DNA from: Toxorhynchites rutilus septentrionalis
Lineage: Eukaryota > Arthropoda > Insecta > Diptera > Culicidae
NCBI RefSeq assembly: GCF_029784135.1
Contig: NC_073745.1
Coordinates: 198,427,807-198,491,806 of the forward strand
Direction of reading: 5' to 3'
Length of the DNA: 64,000 nucleotides
The notes beneath the pieces were generated by a model. That model made no database searches, was not told where the DNA came from, and saw only the letters and a program-made list of their open reading frames with translations. The position numbers and the translations under genes are program-made. This document shows positions 10,498-21,226 of the stretch, in pieces; within the stretch, counting starts at the first letter, position 1, and each line of letters begins with the position of its first letter.

Positions 10498-10951
10498 CTA
10501 AAGAGAATGAAATTGCACTAAAATTATGTGTATACGTTCAACCGTAAGAAAACATCCGACACATTTAATTTCAAATTGTACATGTAATCGTTTATGTTCC
10601 CATATTTGTTTTTAACAATGTAACCTCTCAAACACTTTTTTTTTAGGAAAAAAAATCGATTTGCATCTACCTCCTCAGAGGTGTCATCTTTTTTACAGTA
10701 TTTCCTCCTCAGAGGCGCCATTTTGTATTTCTTCCCTCCTCAGAGGAGTCATTTTCTGCCGTCTTCCTCCTCGGAGAAATCGCTTTTATATTACCTCCTC
10801 AGAGGTTTTTTCTTCTTTTTTTTTATTTTTTATTTTTTTTTATTTACCTCCTCGGAGGATAGATTATTTCACATTTCCGCATCTTCAATTCCTCAGAATT
10901 GGTGCGCAAAAGTTTCATTTCTTGGAATGAAACCTTTCACTCGTTTCTTAC
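10498..10951 (-). other. Putative intron in the E1 leader
   Basis: On the minus strand a candidate donor GTAAGA (10951-10946) directly follows an ATG (10954-10952). A pyrimidine-rich acceptor ending CTCTTTAG lies at 10498. Splicing would join the ATG in phase to the gag frame, which otherwise lacks a start codon and is preceded by an in-frame TAG. The 454-bp segment holds the CCTCTGAGGAGG array. Predicted from splice signals only. Confidence 0.45.
10670..10858 (-). repeat. Array of six near-palindromic 12-bp motifs
   Basis: Six copies of CCTCCTCAGAGG or one/two-base variants start at 10670, 10704, 10735, 10766, 10794 and 10847. Spacings are 34, 31, 31, 28 and 53 bp, so four of five are close to three DNA turns. 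They are separated by T-rich DNA and lie in the E1 leader between the primer-binding site and gag. This is the place where Drosophila gypsy carries its Su(Hw) insulator array, but the motif is different. Confidence 0.75.
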
Positions 10952-11068
10952 CATTGGCTTGATACACATAACCTGTTCTTTTCGAGTCATAATCCTACAC
11001 ATTTTTTTTATCGAACACTCATCGTGTCCTTTTCGCTACTTACAATTTTCGCCATCCTCGTCGCCAGA

Positions 11069-11299
11069 TGTAGAGGGGTTACTTTCTTCCGATAAATTAT
11101 ACACAACGCGTTTATCAATCAGTTTTAATGACTTCTTTATTTTTCACGCTTCAATAAAACACGTCCGCTTGCCTATCCGTTACTAATTGTTCTCCCCCTT
11201 CTATCTCAACGCATGTGACAGTTCGGTTCAAAGATCTTATCATCAGGTGTGCTTCACATCAGCTTGTAGATGTATGCGATGCTAGAGTGCATCCCTACA
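11069..11299 (-). repeat. E1 5' LTR (about 231 bp)
   Basis: Begins TGTAGAGGGG and ends CATCCCTACA, a short inverted pair. Two bases inside the left edge the element-sense sequence reads TGGCGACGAGGATGG, a primer-binding site very like that of E2 (TGGCGACAGAGG). The 3' LTR would lie left of the window, so the ends cannot be checked against a partner. Confidence 0.55.
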
Positions 11300-11345
11300 G
11301 TCACTCTACGAAAAATATAACGATTCATTAAGAGTTTTCAAACGT

Positions 11346-11626
11346 CTTCTTCTTCTTCTTCTTCAATGGCACTAACGGTCCTAGAGGAGCTTCGCCGTCT
11401 CAACGTAGTAATACTTGCGTCATTTTTATTAGTACTTAGTTGAGATTTCTATGCCAAATAACACGCCTTAAATGCATTCTGAGTGGCAAGCTCTAGAATA
11501 CGCGTGATCACAGTGCAAGTCGGAGGAAATTTCTTTGACGAAAAATTCCCCTAACCAGAACGGGAATCGAACCCGAACACCCGGCATGTTAGTTATGACG
11601 CTAACCACTCGGCCAAGGGAGCACCC
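11346..11626 (-). mobile_element. tRNA-derived SINE
   Basis: About 281 bp. On the minus strand a tRNA-like head carries an A box (TGGCCGAGTGG, 11605-11615) and a B box (GGTTCGATTCC, 11563-11573). It is followed by a tRNA-unrelated body and a GAA triplet tail, seen as TTC repeats at 11346-11365. CAAACGT flanks both sides (11339-11345 and 11627-11633) as the target duplication. The head-body-triplet-tail plan is that of the mosquito Feilai-type SINEs; the exact family is inferred. Confidence 0.8.
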
Positions 11627-11646
11627 CAAACGTATATTTCAAACGT

Positions 11647-12298
11647 ATATTACTCAAAAATCGTTATTGTGACATATGTTGTGTTATATACTGTTAGACT
11701 GGAAATTTTTTTTTCAGCATTTTTTTTGCTTGAAAAACGAACAAAAAATATAGTAAAAAATATAGTAGGTTGTGTTTAAGACACGACCGCATTGTCGACG
11801 TACAACTACGCTGTAGTTTAATTCAAGTCGCTCGTTAATAACTGCGGATATTATTTTATAATGCGAGAAAATTTTGAAATAACCATTGTACCAGTTTGGT
11901 CGCCCTGAAATGTTTTTTTTATTGTAGAATCATTTGACGATAATTAGAGGAGAAAGTTTTACGACTGTCATGCGAAACCAAATTCCAGAACATTTATTTT
12001 CTTGGTGAGCTGGCGATAGTCTAGCTTGATGATTCCCCACACAATTCTGTAGCTCAGAACCTTAATGCAATGGCGTAAATTTGATGCAATGATTGCAATG
12101 CCAGAGACATCAGCGAATGAGTAATTTGTAATTAAAATAACAGCTCAATCCGAAACGAAGACATGTGATGACGCAAAACAAGGAAAAACAAGCGATATAC
12201 ATTGTTTTGAATACAGAACGAAACTGAAAGTTTGCCTTCCTTCCTTGTTTGTTGAATTAAAGAGACTTTAAACTTCTTCAGTTCATTCGTCTCTAACC
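11647..12298. other. No feature recognised
   Basis: AT-rich sequence between the SINE and the next repeat. I see no coding frame, terminal repeat or RNA gene. Confidence 0.4.
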
Positions 12299-12560
12299 TT
12301 CAAACAGGCCCTTGGAAAACTTTACTTTATCCACCATATTACTCCTTCTCCCCATTGCCTTTGATCCCTCGCCGTCCAGCTCGTCCAGCAACGATGTTGT
12401 TCAGTCGATTTCCTCACGAAGAATGAAAGTTTGCCTCAGCGAGATCCACTGTTTATACTCTAGGCAAATATTCACCTTCGATCTTCTTCTTTTCCTTTGT
12501 TCACGGAGACTCTACATCTTACGATTTCCCTTCGTTGCTCGTCGGTAAGATGCTCGTTAT
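12299..12560. repeat. Diverged relative of the composite-repeat unit
   Basis: The stretch with GATCCCTCGCCGTCCAGCTC and AACGATGTTGTTCAGTCGAT (about 12360-12430) clearly matches the core of the ~710-bp unit in the composite repeats at 21.2, 32.4 and 53.7 kb. Many substitutions and small gaps separate them. AAACAGGCCCTTGG at 12303 matches another part of the same family. An open stretch at 12312-12548 is probably not a gene. Confidence 0.5.
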
Positions 12561-13360
12561 TGACAGCTCTGTTCGGGAAAGCACACAAATGGACAGAACA
12601 AATGTATGAGGAAATGGGAATGCTTTCAATTTTCATCAATTTAAACCGTATACAGACTATGGGATTGTAATGTGTAGCATATCAAACAAATCTTGGGGTA
12701 TCTCCGATTCGTTTTGGTATGTAAATCGCCGAAATCCGTTCGCGGCAAAAATAGTTATTAACGTTTACTTTATTTCATATAAACGTGACCTGTTTTTTGA
12801 TTTGGCACCCTTAATGAAATACGAAGTTCTATGTCAAAAATAAACAATTAGTAGTCGCGATCTTAATATTATGCTCTGTATATATTTCTTCCTTAGAAAC
12901 TCAAATGCACTTGCCCGTTCTCCTTTCCCTTTTCTATACTTAAGCAGAACTCAGCATCCAATGAGATCAGTTCACTATAACAGCTACACGAACTTCCCAA
13001 GAAAGCACTCATGACCATAGGATACTCAATATACATCACCTAGCCATAAAGTTATTACAACCCCCTACAAATAATGGTAACGTGACAACGAAGGAGAAAA
13101 TACTATTTTTACCCTTAACACATTTTTGTAGTCATAGATTTACTTGGCTTAAGCTTATGTTTATGAAGATCTCAACTATTATTTAGACTTGTGTTTAAAA
13201 ATGATAAATGATGATGTTCACATTTTTGAAACAGAATGTGGTTTCGGATTTCGTACCACGTTATCTTATCTAATCCATAAGGGATACAAGTTCATTTTTA
13301 GGGCTTCCATTTGATATATCCAAAGAGAAAAAATTACAAATTTTGAACAATAAAAAATTC
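12561..13360. other. No feature recognised
   Basis: AT-rich intergenic sequence. No coding frame or paired terminal repeat was seen. Confidence 0.4.
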
Positions 13361-13365
13361 AATTC

Positions 13366-13547
13366 TCTTGAGTGGTAACGATTTGGAAGATTTCAGGAAG
13401 CTTGAAATAAAGACGACTAGTCTTGAGGAGTGAAACTAGTGAAGTGAACATTTAAACAAAATAACAAACTAGGTTGCTAGGGGTCTCAGGTTGGTGTCGG
13501 TACAAATAAACATAGGTTTGCTTAGACTGGATGACTACACTTCAACA
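13366..13547 (-). repeat. Copia 3' LTR
   Basis: 182 bp, matching 17482-17664 apart from one indel. The outer limit is uncertain by about three bases because CTCT precedes the TGAG end in both copies. Confidence 0.85.
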
Positions 13548-13554
13548 CCCCCTC

Positions 13555-16500
13555 TCAAACAGTTAATCCTAGGTTTGACGGTAGAGCCTTGAAACGGGTA
13601 GACTCCAACGGCTTGGTAAATATATCCGCTATCTGATCTTCGGTCTTGATAGGTTCGATTTTTAGGGATCCAGACGCCACGTGATCACGGAGGAAGTGAT
13701 GCTTGACGTCGATATGCTTGGTGCGCTTCATCTCCAAATTCTTCGCCATGCAGATGCAGCCCCTGTTATCTTCGTAGATGGTAACCGGTGCGCTAGCTTC
13801 TTGCAGATCCTTCAGAACTCCGTTCAGTCAAATCGCTTCAGTCGCCGCCAGACTCAGAGCTACATATTCTGCCTCGCTGGATGATGTTGCTACTGTCTGC
13901 TGCTTCTTGCTACACCAGGAGACGGGACATCCGAACACCTTGAACAGGTAACCGCTGACAGATTTCCTATCGGTGACATCGGAAGCCCAATCCGACCAAT
14001 GGTACGCTCGATTCCTCTCGCCGGAATAGTAGCGTCATACCTCTGGTTCCTTGAATGTACCGGACCACGTGCTTCAGTGCTTGCCAGTGTTGAGTCGTAG
14101 GGTTTTGCTGGAAACGACCCAGATATCCAACCGGAAAACATACGTCAGGTCGAACACACAGCATGAGATACATCAGGGATCCCAATAGCTCGCGATATGG
14201 TTCGTCAGTGCGTTGGCCTGTCGGTTCCAGTGAGAGGCCTTTCTCCATCGGAACTCTGACCGGATTGCAGTCATCCATCCCGAAGCGTTTCATCAGCCGA
14301 TTGATGCCTGCGTTCTGCGACAGCTTCATTACACCAGCCTCATTGTTGTAGTCGATTTTTATGCCTAAGAAATGGCGCAGGTCACCACAATCGGACAGCT
14401 CGAACAGCTTGGCCAGATCACGCTTCAATTACGCAATCGTTGATAGATTCCGGCCCACCACCAGAAGGTCATCCACGTATAGAATCACGATCAGCTCATC
14501 ATTGGGAACCAGCTTCGTGTAGAGGCAATAGTCGTGCTTGGACCGAATGAAGCCCATCTTCAGCAGCTCTTCGTTGAAACGCTCGTTCCAACATCTCGGG
14601 GATTGCTTTAGGCCATACAACGACTTAACCAATCGACAAACTTGACCAGGCTTCGCTTGAACTCCATCCGGAACGGCCATGTAGATGGTTTCCATCAAAC
14701 TTCCATGCAGGAAAGCAGTCCGTACACCCATTTGATGAAAATGATACTTATGATGAACTCCGACGGCCAGCACAGCTCGGATTGTGGCCAGCCTTGCCAC
14801 CGGTGCGTAGGTTTCCTCGAAATCTTGTCCCGGCTTTTGGAGATAGCCCTTCGCCACTAAACGTGCTTTGTAGCGAACGGGCCTACCATTGTCGTCCTCC
14901 TTCAGTCTGAAGACCCATTTCGATTTGAGGGGTTTCACGTCAGCCGGGCACGTCGTTAACTGCCACACGTTGTTCCTCTTCAGAGAGCCTAGTTCGCTTT
15001 TGACCGCACGTAACCAATCCTTGCTGTCATCTCGTCCAGCTATCTCATCATTGCTTTGTGGAGTATCTATGAAAAGTAGACCGCCAGAAGTTGCTCCGTA
15101 ACCGGTAAAGTAATCAAATAACTTACCAGGGAGCGTGCGCTCCCGTTCGCTGCGCCTCACTTGCGTTTGTCCGTCGGACTCGCAGTGTTCTGGTTGCGAA
15201 GGGAGCGCTGGTGGTGTCGGATCGTCAGGCTCGTCTGGTTGAGTTTCGACGTCGGACTGCGGATCTTCTTCTTCTTGGGAATCGTCACCTGGTTCTGCCA
15301 CGTCAGCTTGTACATCTTCAGCTTCCCCCTATTGTTCAAGCGGGAATACGACGACCAGGGGAGCTTTTGATGATTCATCTGGTTCTGCACCATAAGGAAA
15401 ACGTGTTTCGTCAAACTTGACATCTCGGGCTACGATGATCTTCCGTTGCTTTCTGTCCCAGAGCCTGTAGCCATTAGGGGCATACCCCATCAAGACTACC
15501 TCCACGCTTTTCGGATCGAGCTTCTTCCTTGTCTGGCTTGGAATCCACGCAAATGCCTTGCATCCGAATATGCGAACCTTCTCTACACTTGGCTTCGTAC
15601 CGAACCACAGTTCAGCTGGCGTCTTTTCACACTGGAGGCTTGCCGTAGGACTTCGGTTCAGCAGGTACACTCCGGTGTTGGCGGCTTCAGACCACAAATT
15701 CTTTGGGACCTGTGAATCGAAGAGCATAGCACGTATCTTCTCGATGAGCGTCCTGTTGAAACGTTCTGCTACACCGTTCTGCTACACCGTTCTGCTGGGG
15801 AGTATAAGCGACCGTTGGCTCCACTTGAATGCCTTTGGATCTGTACCACGACTTCTGTTCGTTGGAGCAGTACTCCCTTCCTTGATCTACGGTCAGTCTG
15901 GAAATCGCCTTGCCTGTCGCCACTGTAGCCATTGCTTCGAACTCACGGAATTTCTCAAAAACTTGGGACTTCTTCTTCATCAGGTAGATAACCACGAAGT
16001 GCGTGTGGTCGTCGATAAAGGAAACAAAATATCGTGACCCGTCCCACGCCGGTGGATCAATAGGACCACAGACGTCCGAGTGGATTCGTTCCAACACCCG
16101 GGTTGCTCGCTGTCTAGTTCCGCTGAAAGGTTCGCGGCACTGCTTACCTTGTACACAGGGATCACAGAACTCAATGGCCTTTGGTTTCACGTTGATGCCA
16201 TTCACCATGTTGTGCTGCACCAGTTTTGCCATCGCCTTTTCATTGAGATGGCCAAGTCGACGATGCCACAATCCGCTCGCCTCTGCATCGCACATGTTTG
16301 CTGCCGGTGGATCCACGTTGATTTCCAGCTCGTACAGACTGCCCTTCAAATGGGCCGTGGCAATCACTTGGTTCTCCTTCCGTAACACTGCTTGACGACC
16401 AACAAACAGCACCGAAATTCCAGCAATTGCCAGTCGTTTAACGGACATCAGGTTATCCCGTAGGTCGGGGATATACAGCACTTCGTTGATATTTACTCGA

Positions 16501-17477
16501 ACACCTTTGTTGCTGCAGCCATCGATCATGCCCTTCGTTCTCGCCACGAGTGTTTCACCGTCCTTGGCAACTTGAATAACGATCGGCTCAGCCAGTCTTG
16601 AAGACGACGAAAATACCCTGGCATCATTAATCAAATGGTCACTTGATCCAGAATCCAACTTGAAGGTGACCTTTTCGCTCTGCCGCCGGCCAGATTTTTC
16701 ACGGTTGACTATAAAGCTCACAGAACCGCTTCCTGAAGCTACGTTGGCCTCACCGTTGTTCCTCTGGCGGCAATCTTTCTGCATGTGTCCCTTCCGGCCG
16801 CATTTGTGGCACTTGCCTTTGAACGTTTTCGGTTTAACTTTACCTTTTTCGCCGATGAACGCCGTTGACTTCTCCACCACATCATTGTGCCGGTCACGCT
16901 GCTTCACCTCCTCTGCCAGGAGCCGCTGCTTGACGGTATCGAATTTCAAATCTTCGTCGCCTAGGTTTTCGAGCGCCGTGATTAACGGATCAAAAACTTC
17001 CGGAAGAGTCCCAAACAGCGTCACGATCAAATCCGCTTCAGCTAACTCTCCGCCTGCCTGTTTGAGCTGCCGAATCAGGTCTTCGAAAACCACCAGATGA
17101 CCACGCATGGAATCGCCTTCCTTCATCCTCAACCGTCCAATCTGCTTCCGAACCAGGTTCTGCGTCACCAGAGACTTCTTAGCAAAGGAATTTTCGAGAG
17201 CTTGCCACATTTTTTTCGCAGAAGTTTTATCTCGAACGATTTCCAGGCAGTCATCGCCAAGGAAACCGATCAACAGTGACTTCGCTTTTCTGTCCGTCTC
17301 GTCAAATTTCGTCTTCACCGCGGCCTCCGCAGTGTCCGCTGGGGGATCATCTGTCAACGTCTTGACCACTCCTTGCGCGTCCAGGAACATCCGTACCCGG
17401 AAACTCCAGTTGTGAAATCCAGGACCTCCGCTGAACTGGGGTATTCCGTGCACCGAATCCTTGCTTGAAGTACCCAT
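13555..17477 (-). pseudogene. Copia gag-protease-integrase-RT-RNase H polyprotein, broken
   Basis: One ancestral frame starting at the ATG at 17477 (MGTSSKDSVHG). Gag has the knuckle CHKCGRKGHMQKDC (about 16815-16770). Protease LDSGSSDHLI lies near 16650. Integrase HHCC (HRRLGHL...CDPCVQGKQC) lies about 16280-16150, with the DDE core to about 15800. RT has YVDD near 14480, and RNase H ends at 13555 (HIDVKHHFLRDHV). Lesions: a 13-bp tandem duplication in the PQQNGVAER motif (about 15765-15795) shifts the frame; in-frame TAG at 15329-15331; TAA at 14429-14431; a frameshift near 14000-14030; and a TGA just after EAI near 13835. Confidence 0.88.
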
Positions 17478-17481
17478 AACC

Positions 17482-17664
17482 TCTTGAGTGGTAACGATTT
17501 GGAAGATTTCAGGAAGCTTGAAATAAAGACGACTAGTCTTGAGGAGTGAAACTAGTGAAGTGAACATTTAAACAAAATAACAAACTAGGTTGCTAGGGGT
17601 CTCAGGTTGGTAGTCGGTACAAATAAACATAGGTTTGCTTAGACTGGATGACTACACTTCAACA
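17482..17664 (-). repeat. Copia 5' LTR
   Basis: 183 bp, partner of 13366-13547. The gag ATG is only about five bases downstream, so the primer-binding site and start codon overlap. Confidence 0.85.
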
Positions 17665-17669
17665 AATTC

Positions 17670-18356
17670 AAATGCAATTATTACACACAATCACAGTCCT
17701 ATGTCTTCATTATGCTATGCTTCATTAACATTTTGCCGTCCGGCGTAACCACAGTGGTTACGTGTGCAAAATAGGTCGCACCACAGTGATATCATGAGTA
17801 TAGCATCGCTCAGTGGCCGACGACAGTACTCCAGTATCTTTCACATTTTGTTGGTGTTTTGTTCGGTAACAAAAACTTGCGAACGTCAACGTTTTTTCAT
17901 GATTCATAAGTACTTTTGTCCTGACATCATTGCACACAAGAGACGATACGATTCTCCATGATAAATGAAAAATGGCATTCATTTACTACAATCCTTTACA
18001 TTGATTATATATCGAAATTTCATAACAGTGAGGGAACAGAGTCAAGAGCCTATGAGAATTATCGATGAGATTGTAATTTCCCGATAATGTCAAGAACGGC
18101 CGGCGACAAACCAAGTATTCGGTTCGCTGCCGGCGCCAAGCGAATAATTTTTTAGCAATCGTGCGGATGGCAACGTCGCTAATTTCCATAAAAATGACTC
18201 CTAGAGGGGTATTATTTAAGCAAACGACATTGAGTTGATTCTCAAAGCGCTAACTGAACATCTTTGAGTAATATTAAGATTGACTACATCCAAGCGATAA
18301 CATAGGCAGTTCAATCCCAGTCCTTAAGCATGCCTTCAACCTCACACTGTTAGCCT
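17670..18356. other. Unassigned; short perfect palindrome
   Basis: No gene seen. CGTAACCACAGTGGTTACG at about 17744-17762 is a 19-base palindrome with 9-bp arms and may be the edge of an unrecognised element. Confidence 0.35.
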
Positions 18357-18480
18357 ATATCTATCTGTATAAATGAAAATGGAGGCCAAATCTGTTCGTA
18401 AGCGGAAAATCCGAAGAAGGGATGGTCCGATTTTAGCCTTCTTTATTTTTGTTGTATTCATCTCATCCCGTAGATCAATA
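18357..18480 (+). mobile_element. Helitron 5'-end-like fragment
   Basis: TATCTATCTGTATAAATG followed by AAAATGGAGGCCAAATCTGT closely resembles the start of the Helitron-type element at 18665. No matching 3' end follows, so this copy is truncated. Confidence 0.5.
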
Positions 18481-18664
18481 TAGTGGAATGCAAAATCGGA
18501 AAATTTCCGGAAAACTCTGAAGGAATGTCGGAAAATTGAATTCCCATATGACCGAAGATTACATCGTGATAAGCGTTGTTAGTCCATTCGATATTTGCGC
18601 TAGCGAAGTTGATCTTTGTTCGAAAGTGGAAATGGTTTTTCAAGCAAAACAACGCATTCCTATA

Positions 18665-18882
18665 TCTTCTATCTATCTATCTATATAAATAAAAATGGAA
18701 GGCCAAATGTGTTGCTAATCGCAAAATCCGATTAAGGAATGGTCCCTTTTTTGATTTTGTTGTATTTGTTGTATTCCGCTCATGGTACAATGTTATGATT
18801 AGAAAAAGTTTAGGAATTCGTTCTAAAGAATTCATAACAAAACAAAAATTTTGGGCGGGACGAAGTTCGCCGGGTCAGCTAG
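18665..18882 (+). mobile_element. Short non-autonomous Helitron
   Basis: About 218 bp. It begins TCTTCTATCTATCTATCTAT after an A and ends in a hairpin-like GGCGGGACGAAGTTCGCCGG followed by GTCAGCTAG, with T next. TC start, CTAG end, a 3' hairpin about ten bases from the end and A/T flanks are the Helitron hallmarks, and this 3' end is common in arthropod Helitrons. It codes for nothing. Confidence 0.72.
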
Positions 18883-18893
18883 TATATATACAT

Positions 18894-19413
18894 CCATTCC
18901 ATGCCAAACCGATAAAGTGGTTCCCAATTAGAAAAAATAATTTTTCGGACCACCGATAAACTTTGAAAAATCATATCTCAAAAATGAAAAAATAGTATCT
19001 CTGAAATCGAGATATGTCATGTAAAAAATCCTCAGCTTTCTAGAAAAATATAAAAAATATAGCACCCTCTAGTCCAAAGCCATGAAAAAGATAAAAACCA
19101 AAAACAATCGACAATTACGAAAATAATTTTTTTTTGCAAGTTCAATGTTTTTTAATAAAGAGCTAGGTAATTGGCTTCAATTAGATATGTCGATAATCTA
19201 ACTCGGTTCAGTGGTTTTAATGTTATGAATTTTTGAAAAAAGTTGGTTTTGAGAAAAAGTGGGAAAATTGATTTTTCGGACCACCCTAAAATGGAAATGG
19301 TCACCCTAACGAATAAATAAAAAAAATACTGGTGTAACGTTCTGCGATAAAGAACAAAAGTACCACTTTTCATCGAAATCTGAGAACCACTATATCGGTT
19401 TGGCATGGAATGG
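18894..19413. mobile_element. MITE with 30-bp terminal inverted repeats
   Basis: CCATTCCATGCCAAACCGAT (18894 on) is mirrored at 19384-19413 with one mismatch in 30. TATATAC-like sequence lies outside both ends, consistent with TA insertion. The ~520-bp inside is AT-rich and non-coding. A fragment of the same end occurs at 47484-47554. It starts only 12 bp after the Helitron end. Confidence 0.75.
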
Positions 19414-19744
19414 CTGTATATATGCAAAATACACATATACAAAATATACAATGATATACAAAAAACAATCTTACGTGCATCGCGATGTACAAAGTATTAA
19501 TGAATCTGTGAAAATCAACGTTAAAACACATTTCTACAGATCCGTAACATTTACAGACATTTCCACATTTTTAATAGACTTTCACATAATTTTACAGATA
19601 TTTTTTTAAAAATCATCTGGCAACTCTTCGTTCCACTTTTCATCGAATGTTTTCAAATCGCAGGAGTAAATATTTACGTGACTGTGACTTCGTTTGTTTT
19701 TATTTCGTTCGGAAAAATATTATATCAGGGAAAGTGGACATTAA

Positions 19745-19997
19745 AAATGCGTGAAAGGCTGCCAGAATACTAGTGAAAATGTTATCGTAAGCTTTTATCG
19801 TATACCCTCAGAAACGTTTTTACAGATTCACTGGGTCGATTTTTGCGGAGCCGACAAACTAGTTCCGAATAAGGGTTCCCGTATCTGTGTTGTAAGTGCG
19901 ATGTTTGAATTATTGAAAACCAATAGTGTAGCAAACATTTCATACACATTTTCAGGATTATTTTCAACCGGAAACGAAACCTCGTGAGAAACCGTAA
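19745..19997 (+). pseudogene. THAP-domain gene remnant with intron
   Basis: Two pieces encode a THAP-type zinc finger. Piece 1 (19745-19891) gives KCVKGCQNTSENVIVSFYRI, then HWVDFCG, then SRICV. Piece 2 (19956-19997) gives DYFQP. They are joined by a 64-bp GT-AG intron (19892-19955) in phase. The frame is preceded at once by a TAA and has no ATG, and the usual histidine of the C2CH zinc site (DHF) is a tyrosine. A stop follows after PREKP. THAP domains occur in P-element transposases and host DNA-binding proteins; either source fits this relic. Confidence 0.6.
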
Positions 19998-21226
19998 TGC
20001 CTTCTCCACAATTTGGCCGGTAGTTGACTCAGAAGATTACGTCCATCATCAACACGAAGCGCAGATTGCTTTACCGTTACATTTTTTGCCCCTGTTGGAT
20101 GTGAACCACTGCGTCCATTATTCTGAACTATTGTGGTATATCCCATTTTTTTTTGTACTCCGCTTCAAGCTTACCTACTGCTTATTGATGAAGAAGTAGA
20201 CTGAAAGCTATAGCGAGATAGGTGCCAATCAGGAATACTCTGTTTGATAAATTTTATAATCCTGATTGGCGACGCAGACCAAATTTCCTTGGGCTCCAGA
20301 ATAGCCTTATCAAGGTATTTAAGTCTGCGTCTAGTTAGAGCTCCACAATTACAGAGCAAATGTTCCGAGGTTTCGCTTTCGGTATTACAAAAACGACAAA
20401 TATCATCTTGCACTAAACCTATGTTTTTGAGATGGTATTTGCTCGGACAGTGTCCTGTTATAAGGCCTGTGATTGTGCCTAAGTCTTTCTTATTAAGACT
20501 CAGCAATTGTTGAGTAATTTTAATACTCGGCTTGATAAATTTTTTTGACTGGTTAAGTTGTACCGCCAACCAGTTGGCTAACACTTCCCGGTCTTCCCAG
20601 TTCTTCAGCTCACCTTTCAACACACAGTCAGATATTCCACAGAATGGTTCTGGACCAGTGAAAGGTGAGCTTGAGCCGTTCCTGGCAAGTTCATCTGCTC
20701 GCTCGTTTCCCTCTATTCCACAATGGCCAGGAATCCAGTACAGTTGTACCGAACTTATCCGACTTAGTTGCCGTAAGAGGAGAATGCATTCCCAGACAAT
20801 TTTTGAGGAGCATTTAAAAGCATTTAGAGCTTTAAGTGCCGCTTGACTGTCTGAGAATATGCAGATGTTAGCATGTCTATATTTTCTTTTAAGGCAGACA
20901 TTTGATCATTCTATTATCGCAGCTATTTCTGCTTGAAAAACTGTTGGCCAGTTTCCCATAGCTACAGAGATTTTTGTTCTGGGACCATACACTCCAGCAC
21001 CTGTTCTGATTCCCATTTTTGGCCCATCAGTGTAGAACATGATTGAACCATTACGAACACTGGGACCGCCTTCATCCCATATTGAACGAGAAGGTTCGAT
21101 TACACTGTATGGAATGTCGTAGTTAGTCCTAGGTTCCATCCAATCACTGTTCATCTCTGAGGATGGTCCTACGGGTAAGAGATTCAGGATGCTCAAGTGA
21201 CCAATTTTGTCTCCGTCTAGTATTTT

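Larger units (their letters stand above)
13366..17664 (-). mobile_element. Ty1/copia retrotransposon, defective
   Basis: 4.3-kb element with LTRs at 13366-13547 and 17482-17664 and a candidate 5-bp duplication AATTC (13361-13365, 17665-17669). The LTRs differ by about one inserted base (GGTGTCGG versus GGTAGTCGG). In element sense, GGTTATGGG follows the 5' LTR at once and overlaps the gag ATG. It matches the anticodon region of initiator tRNA-Met, the unusual internal primer known for Drosophila copia. The polyprotein is heavily damaged despite the fresh LTRs. Confidence 0.88.

Noticed and set aside
11552..11626. Functional tRNA gene
   Set aside because: A and B boxes are present, but the acceptor ends do not pair properly and the sequence continues into a SINE body with triplet tail and target duplications.
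15161..15423. Plus- and minus-strand frames around 15.2-15.4 kb as genes
   Set aside because: They overlap the low-complexity acidic linker of the copia polyprotein and show no independent signal.
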